From: Flammeovirgaceae bacterium
GTDB lineage: Bacteria; Bacteroidota; Bacteroidia; Cytophagales; Cyclobacteriaceae
Direction of reading: 5' to 3'
Assembly (NCBI GenBank): GCA_021298355.1
Contig: JAJTEH010000032.1
Location: forward strand, 1 to 64,000
Length of the DNA: 64,000 bases
Both the position numbers and the translations under genes were made by a program. How positions within the stretch are numbered: position 1 is the first letter of the stretch; each line of letters opens with the position of its first letter. Below, one piece after another: positions 28,671 to 35,893 of this stretch. Under the pieces are notes generated by a model. It saw nothing but the letters and a program-made list of their open reading frames with translations. It ran no database searches and was not told the origin of the DNA.

Positions 28671-29495
28671 TTATTTTATTCTTCTCGCTCTGTAAATTTC
28701 TTTTCCTTTTTCGTTCCACTCTGCCAATATGTAGGCTTTTTGTGTAGCATGAAAAGGCTCTTTAGGGTAAGCAATTATTTTCTTTCTTCTTCCATCCGGA
28801 TAATATTCAATCCAATCGTTCACACGCTGATCGTATTTAAATTCTCCAACAACTGCCGGTTTGCCGTTATCGTGAAACAAATAATAAAATCCTTCTTTCT
28901 CTCCGTATTCAATGGGTATAATTTCTTTTACCTTCTTTCTTTCTAGCGGATCGTAGTAGGTAATTTGCGATTCCTTCGGCCAACCTTTAAAATATTTTTC
29001 TTTATCCAGCAATACAGTGTCTTTGTTGTAGCGCATCCATCGGCCGTGGCGTGTTCCTTTAAAATAAATACCTTGTTCTAAAACCTGGCCACTTAACAAA
29101 AAGCGTTTGTATGGGCCATGTAACAACACTCCGCGTTTACTATCAAATTTATTGGGTGCTACTTTTCTAACCTCTCTTCTATCAAAATCGAAATAATATA
29201 CATCGCGCACAAATGTGTTTGGTTTTTCGGGTGTTTTTAAAAAATAGAATGTTTCGAACGTAGTGCGATCGCCCTGGCCTTTGCGTGTAAAACCTTTACG
29301 TGTTTTAACGCCATAGTAAACTCTTTTCTTAACCTTTTTCTTTTTTGGAGCTTCTTCTTCTTCTGGTTGCGATAAATCTAAAACAAAGGCTTCGCTAATG
29401 GTAAAGGGCCTGTCTTCGGGCTCGGGTGTTTCTTCCTGAGCAAACGCAGGGCAAACAAAAGCCAGTACAACCAAAAAAATAAAAAGTAAACGCAT
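28671..29495 (-). CDS. Secreted MORN/YwqK-like repeat protein
   Basis: A 274-residue protein with signal peptide LLFIFLVVLAFVCPAFAQ, then an acidic Pro/Glu stretch, a lysine-rich patch (KKKKVKKRVYYG), and repeats related to MORN or YwqK proteins: GPYKRFLLSGQVLEQGIYFK, GTRHGRWMRYNKDTVL, EGFYYLFHDNGKPAVVGEFK and NDWIEYYPDGRRKKIIAY. Such repeats form beta-hairpin stacks; no enzyme role is evident. It is convergent with the RNase R fusion gene, 12 bp away. Probably located in the periplasm or at the cell surface. Confidence 0.82.
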   Translation of the reverse strand: MRLLFIFLVVLAFVCPAFAQEETPEPEDRPFTISEAFVLDLSQPEEEEAPKKKKVKKRVYYGVKTRKGFTRKGQGDRTTFETFYFLKTPEKPNTFVRDVYYFDFDRREVRKVAPNKFDSKRGVLLHGPYKRFLLSGQVLEQGIYFKGTRHGRWMRYNKDTVLLDKEKYFKGWPKESQITYYDPLERKKVKEIIPIEYGEKEGFYYLFHDNGKPAVVGEFKYDQRVNDWIEYYPDGRRKKIIAYPKEPFHATQKAYILAEWNEKGKEIYRARRIK

Positions 29496-29564
29496 ATTTC
29501 AAAAACGAAGATACATCAAAAATATTTTTGTTAACCCACTTTAGGTTTGTGTTGTTATACAGGT

Positions 29565-29705
29565 ATGCATAAAGGAAATAAATCTTATTTGCCGCAAAAA
29601 GAATGTGTTGTGTGTGGTAAAGCTTTCACCTGGCGCAAAAAATGGGAGAAAAATTGGGAAAACGTAAAGTATTGCAGCGAGGCGTGTCGTAAACACAAAC
29701 CTTAA
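29565..29705 (+). CDS. DUF2256 domain-containing zinc-ribbon mini-protein
   Basis: A 46-residue protein that is easy to miss for its size. It starts [20 protein letters not shown], continues [20 protein letters not shown] and ends CRKHKP. The four cysteines (CVVC and CSEAC) and the WRKKWEKNW core are the DUF2256 pattern, a probable zinc-binding treble-clef-like fold of unknown function, often genomically linked to photolyase-like genes elsewhere. It is convergent with the lipoprotein gene 29702-30571. The last four bases, TTAA, give the stop codons of both genes. Confidence 0.9.
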   Translation: MHKGNKSYLPQKECVVCGKAFTWRKKWEKNWENVKYCSEACRKHKP

Positions 29706-30571
29706 TTTCTCTTATAAAATAAAAGAGTTGGCTTTTCGCCTTTTGCTTCTTCGCTTAGCGTATAGTATCCGTTGCCGGAGTGTGCAAAACAAATGGCTTC
29801 TCCTTGTGGCTCTGGAATGTAGGGTTGTTTTACAGGTAAACGGGCAAACATACTTTGCCACGATTCTTCATTTAGTTTTTTCCAGTAGTATACTGTTTCG
29901 TAATTTTTTAAAAGAAGTTCGTTTGTTTGCGCGTTATAATCGGCTGCCACAATTTGAGTAATGGGTTGGGTGGCTATTTTTTTTGCGGTTAAAATACCTT
30001 TTGTTGCTTGTGGGTAAGGTAAAATATATACACTTATTTCGGGTTCGCGTTTACTAAAAATGTAAATGTCTTGCGTTTTTTCATCCACAAAAAACGCTTC
30101 GGTGTCGCGGGGGCCATCTTCTAATGCAAAAGCGATTGTATCAAATTCGGTTATACGTTTAGTTTCGTCTTTACTTAATTTTGGTTCTTTGCATTTGTAG
30201 ATGTATTTGGTTGAATAAATTGAACGATTATCACCAATTTCGCCTATGTATAAATAGGAGGTGTCGGCATGCTTTGCAACCGCTATTTCTTCCCAATCAC
30301 GATTTTTTAAATTGTCGAAAGAAATTTTCGCCACGTATTTTCCTAACGAATCAAGTAAGTAAGCATCTGCATCGCCTCCACTATCGTTGTGGGTCCAGAG
30401 GGCACCTGCATTTACTTCCGATGCATCTATACCAGAGGCTTCATTAATATATTTTTTATTGATTTTTCCTTTCTCTACAGCCAACGCGAATACCGTAGGA
30501 CTTTGTTTCTGACACGACAAAAGCAGAAGGCTAATCAATAAAATCTGTTTTGTTACTTTACTAGTACTCAT
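29702..30571 (-). CDS. Lipoprotein of unknown function (beta-propeller-like)
   Basis: A 289-residue predicted lipoprotein with signal sequence [14 protein letters not shown]. The body has repeated beta-rich segments: [55 protein letters not shown] and [15 protein letters not shown]. This resembles extracellular propeller proteins of the SdiA-regulated or phytase-like class, but no catalytic motif can be named. ATG 30571 is preferred to the TTG at 30580. The VOC gene diverges upstream. Confidence 0.82.
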   Translation of the reverse strand: MSTSKVTKQILLISLLLLSCQKQSPTVFALAVEKGKINKKYINEASGIDASEVNAGALWTHNDSGGDADAYLLDSLGKYVAKISFDNLKNRDWEEIAVAKHADTSYLYIGEIGDNRSIYSTKYIYKCKEPKLSKDETKRITEFDTIAFALEDGPRDTEAFFVDEKTQDIYIFSKREPEISVYILPYPQATKGILTAKKIATQPITQIVAADYNAQTNELLLKNYETVYYWKKLNEESWQSMFARLPVKQPYIPEPQGEAICFAHSGNGYYTLSEEAKGEKPTLLFYKRN

Positions 30572-30661
30572 GGGTTTCAAAAATAAGATGTTGTGTGAAA
30601 AAGTGTATATCGTATTCTTAGTTTTAATATGTAAATTAATACTTTAAAACAGTACAAAAAT

Positions 30662-31057
30662 ATGCATTCGTCTTTGGTAAGCCTTACGCCCAATTTAGTG
30701 GTAGACGATATGGCTGCTACACTTCAGTTTTACACACAAGTTTTAGATTTTCAGGTTATAGCCTCTGTGCCCGAAAGTGGTTTAGCCGAGTGGGCTATGG
30801 TTAAAAGAAATGATGTTGCGCTTATGTTTCAAACAAGGGCAAGTTTAGCTGAAGACATGCCTACGCTTGCTGTACGTAAAGGTATAGCAGGCACATTCTA
30901 TTGTAAAGTAACGGATGTTGCAGAAGTTTATGAGAAAGTTCGCGCACATGCTTTGGTAAAAGTAGAGATGCGTAAAACTTTTTATGGTATGCTGGAATTT
31001 ACAATCGAAGATCTGAACGGTTACTATTTTACGTTTGCACAGGAAGTGAGCGAATAA
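30662..31057 (+). CDS. VOC (glyoxalase/bleomycin-resistance) family protein
   Basis: A 131-residue single-module VOC-fold protein. The two beta-alpha-beta-beta-beta units can be traced: LTPNLVVDDMAATLQFYTQV with LDFQVIASVPE first, then GTFYCKVTDVAEVYEKVRAH and FYGMLEFTIEDLNGYYFTFA. The final FTIEDLNGY resembles the conserved end of glyoxalase-like proteins, with the metal-ligand glutamate in FTIED. The substrate cannot be predicted; it may be a dioxygenase-like or antibiotic-binding member. It is a single gene between two minus-strand genes. Confidence 0.88.
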   Translation: MHSSLVSLTPNLVVDDMAATLQFYTQVLDFQVIASVPESGLAEWAMVKRNDVALMFQTRASLAEDMPTLAVRKGIAGTFYCKVTDVAEVYEKVRAHALVKVEMRKTFYGMLEFTIEDLNGYYFTFAQEVSE

Positions 31058-31079
31058 TCGAACTAAATTTACTTATTCT

Positions 31080-31724
31080 TTACTCACAAAAAGAACCTTT
31101 GGCTATCCATACTATTTTGGCTGCTGGGTGCAACAATTGTTCTTGAACGGCCGGGCTCGCTTCGGGTACGCGCATATCCAGCTCGCCTTTCATAATCAAA
31201 ATACCTCCTTCTTGTTTTCCGAATGATGCAATGGCAACTACGTTACCTGTTACCGTTAATTTTTTCAAATACAAATCGTGTTTATTTAATGTTTCAGGTG
31301 CATGTTGTACATTAAATTTTGTTAAATCTAAACTGAATCGGATAAAATGATACGAAACCATTTCGTACGGGGCTTTTGCCACGCAGGCGTTGCCATACGA
31401 AAAGGTTACAGGGAGATATTCTTCGCCCCAACGTTTAGCTATAATACCCGGATCGTTTTTTAACCATTCTTTTACTTTAGCCACCGAGCCTGTTTTAAAT
31501 ATAAAAATGCCTCCTCCTCCATCAAAAGGGCCTGCCACTACTAGTTTACCTTCATCTGCCATTTTCTGGATATTTGCCATGTGCCCACTCATAATTCTAT
31601 CTGTTTCTTCTTTCGAGATAGGGTTGTTGTTGGTTTTCTTATGTAGAAAAACAAAGGTGAGTGAGTCGCTGGCAAAACAAAGCTGGGCGCAACATAAAAG
31701 CACAGAAAGGAAGGCTGTTTTCAT
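31080..31724 (-). CDS. Secreted protein with YCII-related domain(s)
   Basis: A 214-residue protein with signal peptide TAFLSVLLCCAQLCFA. It has a YCII-like unit, with the substrate-pocket signature GHMANIQKMADEGKLVVAGP followed by GGGGIFIFKTGSVAKVKEWL. The C-terminal half looks like a second, diverged copy (VTGNVVAIASFGKQEGGILI). YCII proteins have a ferredoxin-like fold with a probable catalytic His-Asp pair; the second copy lacks the histidine motif. The function is unknown. Its stop is 22 bp from the convergent VOC gene, and it follows the NTF2-like gene by only 2 bp. Confidence 0.85.
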   Translation of the reverse strand: MKTAFLSVLLCCAQLCFASDSLTFVFLHKKTNNNPISKEETDRIMSGHMANIQKMADEGKLVVAGPFDGGGGIFIFKTGSVAKVKEWLKNDPGIIAKRWGEEYLPVTFSYGNACVAKAPYEMVSYHFIRFSLDLTKFNVQHAPETLNKHDLYLKKLTVTGNVVAIASFGKQEGGILIMKGELDMRVPEASPAVQEQLLHPAAKIVWIAKGSFCE

Positions 31725-31726
31725 TT

Positions 31727-32197
31727 TTATGTGGTGCTTTTGTTTTTAAATTGTTGTAACGTTTTTTGAATGCCCGCTTTAAATTTATTTTTAAACGGTG
31801 GTATATATGCAATAAGTAATCCTTTAAAACCAAAGGCCATATACAACCATTTGTGTAAATCAAATGTGTCGGTATGTCTGTATATCAAACCATCTTTTAT
31901 AACAAAGTTGGCTTGTATATGGTTGTTTATTTTTCTTCCTGTTACACTAAACGTGTAGGTAGCTACCCAATTGGCTGTTGCTGAATGGTTGGTTGTAGCT
32001 TCAATTTTAAATTGCAGATCGAGGTCTTTTCCTCTTTGTATAAGCATGCGCCACATGGCTTTTGCATCTTCGGCATTTAGCTGGCCAAATACGGGATCTT
32101 TAAAAACCACCTCCGGATGGTAACAGGCAAGCATAGTTTCTGTTTGCTTTTGCTGAAAAGCCGAATAAAATTTTTCGATGAGTGCGTGCGTTTCCAT
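31727..32197 (-). CDS. Nuclear transport factor 2 (SnoaL-like) family protein
   Basis: A 156-residue protein of the NTF2/SnoaL superfamily. The cone-shaped fold is recognisable from the helix ALIEKFYSAFQQKQTETMLA, the CYHPEVVFKDPVFG strand, the TANWVATYTFSVTGRKINNH hairpin and the final GLIYRHTDTFDLHKWLYMAF. Members act as isomerases, hydrolases or ligand-binding proteins, and the role cannot be told here. It sits directly after gldD, with adjacent stop and start, and 2 bp before the YCII-like gene, so it is likely in the ssb-gldD transcript. Confidence 0.88.
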   Translation of the reverse strand: METHALIEKFYSAFQQKQTETMLACYHPEVVFKDPVFGQLNAEDAKAMWRMLIQRGKDLDLQFKIEATTNHSATANWVATYTFSVTGRKINNHIQANFVIKDGLIYRHTDTFDLHKWLYMAFGFKGLLIAYIPPFKNKFKAGIQKTLQQFKNKSTT

Positions 32198-32818
32198 TTA
32201 TTTATTTTTCCATTCTACTGTGTTGATAAGGTGCATAACCTCTTTCTTCATAAAATCTATCGAAGGCTGAAGCGAGTCGTTGTTTACTTTGGTTTTAAAG
32301 TACAACGCTCCGCGCAAAAAATTTTGAGTAGAGTCGGTAATCGTAAACTGAAACTGGCTTGGCACATCTCCTTCCAGTTCTGCTATAACGGCTGTTTTTC
32401 CTTTTGGTGTTTTAGATATCACTTCGTTTATCGCGTAGGCTTTTATTTGGTGTTTGGAGGTTAGCACGTAGGCATCGTTTACCAGTTCGCGCAATAGTTT
32501 TTCGTTGTTGTGTAATTCTTTATAGGTAACGTGTATGTATGCTTCTAACGAAGGATAATTTATTTCTATCCAATAACGCTCGTTAATGCTTGAGGTATCG
32601 CGGTAAAGGCGAGCGTGTTTAGAATACTCGAAAGTATAAGGAAGCGTATCGGGCGAGGGGCGATATTCTGCTTTGGGTAATTCAATTTTATTATAGCCCA
32701 ATGGTTTGGGTAAATAATTTCTTTCGCAAGAAATAAATAGGAAAAAAAATAAAGCTGTTGAGGCATAGCCCAACAGCTTTACAAATTGTGTTTGTTTATT
32801 TTTAAAAGGGTAGATCAT
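32198..32818 (-). CDS. gldD: Gliding motility lipoprotein GldD
   Basis: GldD is a lipoprotein needed for gliding and type IX secretion in Flavobacterium. This 206-residue protein has a lipoprotein signal ending FFFLFISC and the family sequence [20 protein letters not shown] directly after the cysteine, then the [13 protein letters not shown] and [17 protein letters not shown] segments. The ATG at 32818 overlaps the end of ssb by 17 bp. A complete intrinsic terminator falls inside codons 13-26, in the signal peptide (see 32741-32780). In most Bacteroidota gldE separates ssb and gldD; here it is absent from this place. Confidence 0.93.
   Translation of the reverse strand: MIYPFKNKQTQFVKLLGYASTALFFFLFISCERNYLPKPLGYNKIELPKAEYRPSPDTLPYTFEYSKHARLYRDTSSINERYWIEINYPSLEAYIHVTYKELHNNEKLLRELVNDAYVLTSKHQIKAYAINEVISKTPKGKTAVIAELEGDVPSQFQFTITDSTQNFLRGALYFKTKVNNDSLQPSIDFMKKEVMHLINTVEWKNK
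32741..32780 (-). terminator. Intrinsic terminator inside gldD signal-peptide codons
   Basis: AAAGCTGTTG (32751-32760) pairs perfectly with CAACAGCTTT (32771-32780), and GGC/GCC in the loop can extend the stem past one bulged A. On the minus strand the hairpin is followed directly by ATTTTTTTTC. This is a textbook intrinsic terminator placed 22 bp after the ssb stop and within the first 26 codons of gldD. It would end most ssb transcripts and limit read-through into gldD. Confidence 0.85.
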
Positions 32819-33230
32819 CTGTACCTGCTTCCATGTTTATGGAAGGTTCTGCAGATGTAGTGTTGTTCATATTACCTGCCGAACCTCCGCTGTTTCCTTT
32901 GGGTGTTAACATGGTAAAGTTATCGATTATTACTTCGGTTGTATATCGGGTTTGTCCGTCTTTTTCCCAAGAGCGGGTACGCAACTTACCTTCTACATAC
33001 AGCATATCGCCTTTTTTAACATACTTCTGTATTATTTCTGCTTGTTGCGGAATTCGGGCCACTACATTGTGCCAATCTGTAATTTCTTTTTTCTCTCCGG
33101 TTGTTCTGTCTTTGTAGGTTTCTGATGTTGCCATAGAAAAATTGGCGATCATACCTCCGTTTTCAAAATTTCTGATTTCAGGGTCTTTTCCTAATCTCCC
33201 TATTAAAATCACTTTGTTTACTCCAGCCAT
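32802..33230 (-). CDS. ssb: Single-stranded DNA-binding protein
   Basis: SSB coats single-stranded DNA during replication and repair and recruits partners by its acidic tip. The 142-residue sequence has the OB-fold start [20 protein letters not shown], the [20 protein letters not shown] strand pair, [20 protein letters not shown] and [16 protein letters not shown], followed by a short Gly/Asn/Ser linker and the C-terminal tip TDDLPF. Length is normal for Bacteroidota. The tip codons overlap the start of gldD. It lies downstream of mutY in the conserved mutY-ssb order. Confidence 0.97.
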   Translation of the reverse strand: MAGVNKVILIGRLGKDPEIRNFENGGMIANFSMATSETYKDRTTGEKKEITDWHNVVARIPQQAEIIQKYVKKGDMLYVEGKLRTRSWEKDGQTRYTTEVIIDNFTMLTPKGNSGGSAGNMNNTTSAEPSINMEAGTDDLPF

Positions 33231-33313
33231 GGTTTTTGATGGTTTGTTTATGTAAAGGTATATAGGTTTCGTGTATAACTTCCAAGCTATGTCTTATCGC
33301 GACATTAATTGAC

Positions 33314-34339
33314 CTACTCCAGAATTTCTTCGTCTTGTAAATATTGCAGAATCAGCCTTGGTTTAGGTAATGCTTCAATTTGTTTTAACGTGTACGCTTT
33401 GCCTTGTGGTTTATTTACGTTTGATGTCAGCATAAAACGTGCATAAATAGTTTGGTGCGATAAAAGATGTTTATACACTTTAGAAATTTTTTGCGGATTG
33501 TATTTTGCTACTAATTCTTTTTCTTTTTTCTCTTTTTCCGTTTCAACTAGTTCGAAGTCGTACAAGCCATGCCAAATGTCTTTTTCAATTCTTTGTTTCA
33601 TATAAATGGCTTTGCCTTTCTTTTTAACTAAATAATAGAAATAGCGATTTCTGGTTTTACTCTTTTTTTCCTTAACTGGTAATTGCTCTACCCGTTGATG
33701 TTGCCAGGCTTCGCATTTCTTTTTTAACACACACTTTTCGCAGTCCGGATTTTTAAACACGCATTGTAGTGCGCCAAATTCCATTATAGCTTGGTTAAAA
33801 GTTGCAGCTTGTTCTACAGGCATTTCTTGTTTTGCTTTATCAAAAAATGTTTGTCGGGCTTTTGGTGTTTGTATGGGTACATCTATGTTAAAAACCCTGG
33901 CCAATACGCGGTAAACATTTCCGTCTACAACCGGCACGGCTTCATCAAAACAAAAGGAAGCAATTGCCGCGGCCGTGTAATCGCCAACACCGGGTAGTTT
34001 TCTTAAATCCAAAAAGTTATCCGGAAAAGTGCCACCACTCGCCACCACTACCTTTGCACATTTATGTAAATTTCTTGCCCGGCTGTAATAGCCCAAGCCT
34101 TGCCATAAACGCAAAACATCTTGCTCTTTTGCTTCTGCCAAACTTCTTACTGTCGGAAAATTTTCAACAAACCTGTTGTAGTACGGTAACCCTTGTGCTA
34201 CACGTGTTTGCTGTAAGATTATTTCCGAAAGCCAAACTTTATACGGATCTTTTGTATTGCGCCAAGGTAAATTGCGCTTTTGCTCGGTATACCAGTCTAT
34301 AATTTTTTCTGCAAAAAAATAGCTGTTCTTTTTGTTCAT
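33314..34339 (-). CDS. mutY: A/G-specific adenine glycosylase MutY
   Basis: MutY removes adenine mispaired with 8-oxoguanine. The 341-residue protein has the catalytic glutamate region SEIILQQTRVAQGLPYY, the helix-hairpin-helix LRKLPGVGDYTAAAIASF with the catalytic Asp in VPVVDGNVYRVL, and the [4Fe-4S] ligands C-x6-C-x2-C-x5-C around ALQCVFKNPDCEKCVLKKKC. A C-terminal Nudix-like domain for 8-oxoguanine recognition follows (WHGLYDFELVE, HLLSHQTIYARF). ATG 34339 (MNKKNSYFF) is preferred to an upstream TTG at 34357. It is divergent from the HU gene and is followed by ssb. Confidence 0.96.
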   Translation of the reverse strand: MNKKNSYFFAEKIIDWYTEQKRNLPWRNTKDPYKVWLSEIILQQTRVAQGLPYYNRFVENFPTVRSLAEAKEQDVLRLWQGLGYYSRARNLHKCAKVVVASGGTFPDNFLDLRKLPGVGDYTAAAIASFCFDEAVPVVDGNVYRVLARVFNIDVPIQTPKARQTFFDKAKQEMPVEQAATFNQAIMEFGALQCVFKNPDCEKCVLKKKCEAWQHQRVEQLPVKEKKSKTRNRYFYYLVKKKGKAIYMKQRIEKDIWHGLYDFELVETEKEKKEKELVAKYNPQKISKVYKHLLSHQTIYARFMLTSNVNKPQGKAYTLKQIEALPKPRLILQYLQDEEILE

Positions 34340-34410
34340 ACCGGCAAGATGCGGCAAAAGGCCGAAACGACCATAAGCCGGTTAAAAAATTGATAATCAG
34401 CCTATATCTG

Positions 34411-34441
34411 TTTGCGAATGTAATTCGCTGGCTTAACTTTG
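34411..34441 (+). promoter_or_regulatory. Bacteroidota-type promoter of the HU gene
   Basis: TTTG at 34411-34414, a 19-bp spacer and TAACTTTG at 34434-34441 match the Bacteroidota consensus TTTG-N19-TAnnTTTG at every defined position. The GTG start of the HU gene is 34 bp downstream. This is the cleanest promoter in the window. Confidence 0.8.
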
Positions 34442-34475
34442 AGCCTTCATTTACAAGGACTTAAACTTACATACT

Positions 34476-34808
34476 GTGACCAAAGCAGACATCATTAACG
34501 AAATTGCAGACAAAACCGGAGTAGATAAAGCCGATGTTAATGCTACCGTAGAAGCTTTTTTAAGTGTTGTAAAAAACAACATGGCTTCGGGCCACAACAT
34601 TTACATTCGTGGTTTTGGCAGTTTTATCAACAAGAAGAGAAAAAAGAAAATAGCCCGTAACATTTCGCGCAATACGGCTATCGTTATAGATGAACATTAT
34701 ATTCCTGCCTTTAAACCTGCTAAAATCTTTATTCAAAAGATTAAAAACAGCGATAAGGTAAAAGAAATGGCCGAAAAGGCTTTGCCGCCAGATGAGGAAA
34801 TGGATTAA
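34476..34808 (+). CDS. HU family DNA-binding protein
   Basis: A 110-residue nucleoid protein of the HU/IHF family that bends and wraps DNA. It shows the helical dimer body (ADIINEIADKTGVDKADVNA), the beta-arm region GHNIYIRGFGSFINKKRKKK, and IARNISRNTAIVIDEHYIPA followed by FKPAKIFIQKIK. The usual bacterial HU is about 90 residues; here about 18 extra, rather acidic residues (EMAEKALPPDEEMD) extend the C-terminus. It starts at GTG 34476, 34 bp after a strong promoter. It is divergent from mutY and 6 bp before the TPR gene. Confidence 0.94.
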   Translation: MTKADIINEIADKTGVDKADVNATVEAFLSVVKNNMASGHNIYIRGFGSFINKKRKKKIARNISRNTAIVIDEHYIPAFKPAKIFIQKIKNSDKVKEMAEKALPPDEEMD

Positions 34809-34814
34809 TGACCC

Positions 34815-35654
34815 TTGGCAAACCGCCTTATGCTAAAAAATCGTATCCTTTTATTGCTTATCAGCATCCTTGTAGTTGTACTGCTTTTTCAACTTCCTAA
34901 ATCTGTAGTTGAAAACGATGCGCCTGTTGCTGTAGACAGCCTTCAGCGGGTTAATCCTGAACAAGCCAACACAGGAAATTCAATGCATAGTGGCATCCCT
35001 GTTGCCTTCAAGAAAATCATAGCTGATTACCGTACTTTATGGGCAAATGCAGCCGAAAAAGAAAAAAAGGCTATCTTTGCCGACTCTTTAGCAAACCGCT
35101 ATCTCGAGGCTGGAGTTTTCGACAGCGCGGGTTGGTTTGCAGAAGATGCTGCTTCGTTCTTTAACACTGTAAACGCATGGGAAAAAGCGGGTGATGCTTA
35201 TTTTCAGGCTTTCACTTTTGCCATTGATGCGCAAAAACAAAAAACATTGGCCGAGAAGGCACAAAACTTTTACCAAAAGGTTTTAGAAAAACAACCAGAC
35301 AATCTGGTTGTGAAAAACAATCTCGCCATGACGTATTTGTCTTCAGCAAACCCCATGCAGGGCGTTCTTATGTTGCGCGAAGTATTGGCACAAGATCCTA
35401 AAAATGAAACAGCACTTTTCAACTTAGGAATGCTGTCGATTCAATCGGGTCAATATGAAAATGCCATTGAACGTTTACAACAGCTTTTGGTAATTAGTCC
35501 TGAGCATATTCAGGGAAATTTGCTTTTAGGATTGGCCTATATGAATACCAACCAGAAAGAAAAAGCCAGATCGCAGTTCGAGAAAGTAAAAAAAATGGAT
35601 CCGGATCCTGCTGTACAAGCAACTGTAGATTCGTATCTGAAGGATTTAAAATAA
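34815..35654 (+). CDS. TPR repeat-containing membrane-anchored protein
   Basis: A 279-residue protein with one N-terminal membrane helix (ILLLLISILVVVLLFQLP) and several tetratricopeptide repeats in the periplasmic part, clearest as NLVVKNNLAMTYLSSANPMQ, NETALFNLGMLSIQSGQYEN and HIQGNLLLGLAYMNTNQKEK. TPRs usually bind protein partners; the partner is unknown. The start could be TTG 34815 (MANRLMLK) or ATG 34830. I kept the first, because it lies 6 bp after the HU stop and gives a start that resembles related proteins. It is transcribed with HU in the conserved cluster HU-TPR-rng. Confidence 0.88.
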   Translation: MANRLMLKNRILLLLISILVVVLLFQLPKSVVENDAPVAVDSLQRVNPEQANTGNSMHSGIPVAFKKIIADYRTLWANAAEKEKKAIFADSLANRYLEAGVFDSAGWFAEDAASFFNTVNAWEKAGDAYFQAFTFAIDAQKQKTLAEKAQNFYQKVLEKQPDNLVVKNNLAMTYLSSANPMQGVLMLREVLAQDPKNETALFNLGMLSIQSGQYENAIERLQQLLVISPEHIQGNLLLGLAYMNTNQKEKARSQFEKVKKMDPDPAVQATVDSYLKDLK

Positions 35655-35705
35655 TTGTTTAACCGGCCCAGGCGAAAAACCAAAGCCACAAATTGAAAAA
35701 TTGCT

Positions 35706-35795
35706 ATGCCAAGCGGAAAGAAAAGAAAAAAGCACAAAATGGCTACACACAAGCGCAAGAAGCGTTTGAGAAAGAACCGTCATAAGAAGAAATAA
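35706..35795 (+). CDS. 29-aa highly basic peptide upstream of rng
   Basis: ATG 35706 opens a 29-codon frame that begins MPSGKKRKKHKMATHKRKKR and ends LRKNRHKKK. About two thirds of the residues are Lys, Arg or His. It lies between the TPR gene and rng and is followed by a terminator hairpin at 35814. The basic His/Lys/Arg composition resembles AURKAIP1/COX24-type small ribosomal proteins, and near-identical peptides precede rng in other Bacteroidota as far as I recall. A ribosome- or RNA-binding role is an inference. The family assignment is tentative, but the frame is very unlikely to be chance. Confidence 0.75.
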   Translation: MPSGKKRKKHKMATHKRKKRLRKNRHKKK

Positions 35796-35813
35796 TTGAT
35801 CTTATTTGGTAAG

Positions 35814-35840
35814 CGGCAAAGCGTTTTGTTTTGCCGTTTT
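35814..35840 (+). terminator. Terminator before rng
   Basis: CGGCAAA (35814-35820) pairs with TTTGCCG (35830-35836), followed by TTTTC. It probably ends the HU-TPR-basic peptide transcript, 54 bp before the rng start. Confidence 0.65.
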
Positions 35841-35893
35841 CACCATTTCAGACTAATTGCTATACAATCCTATAACATTAAATCTAAAAAGTT

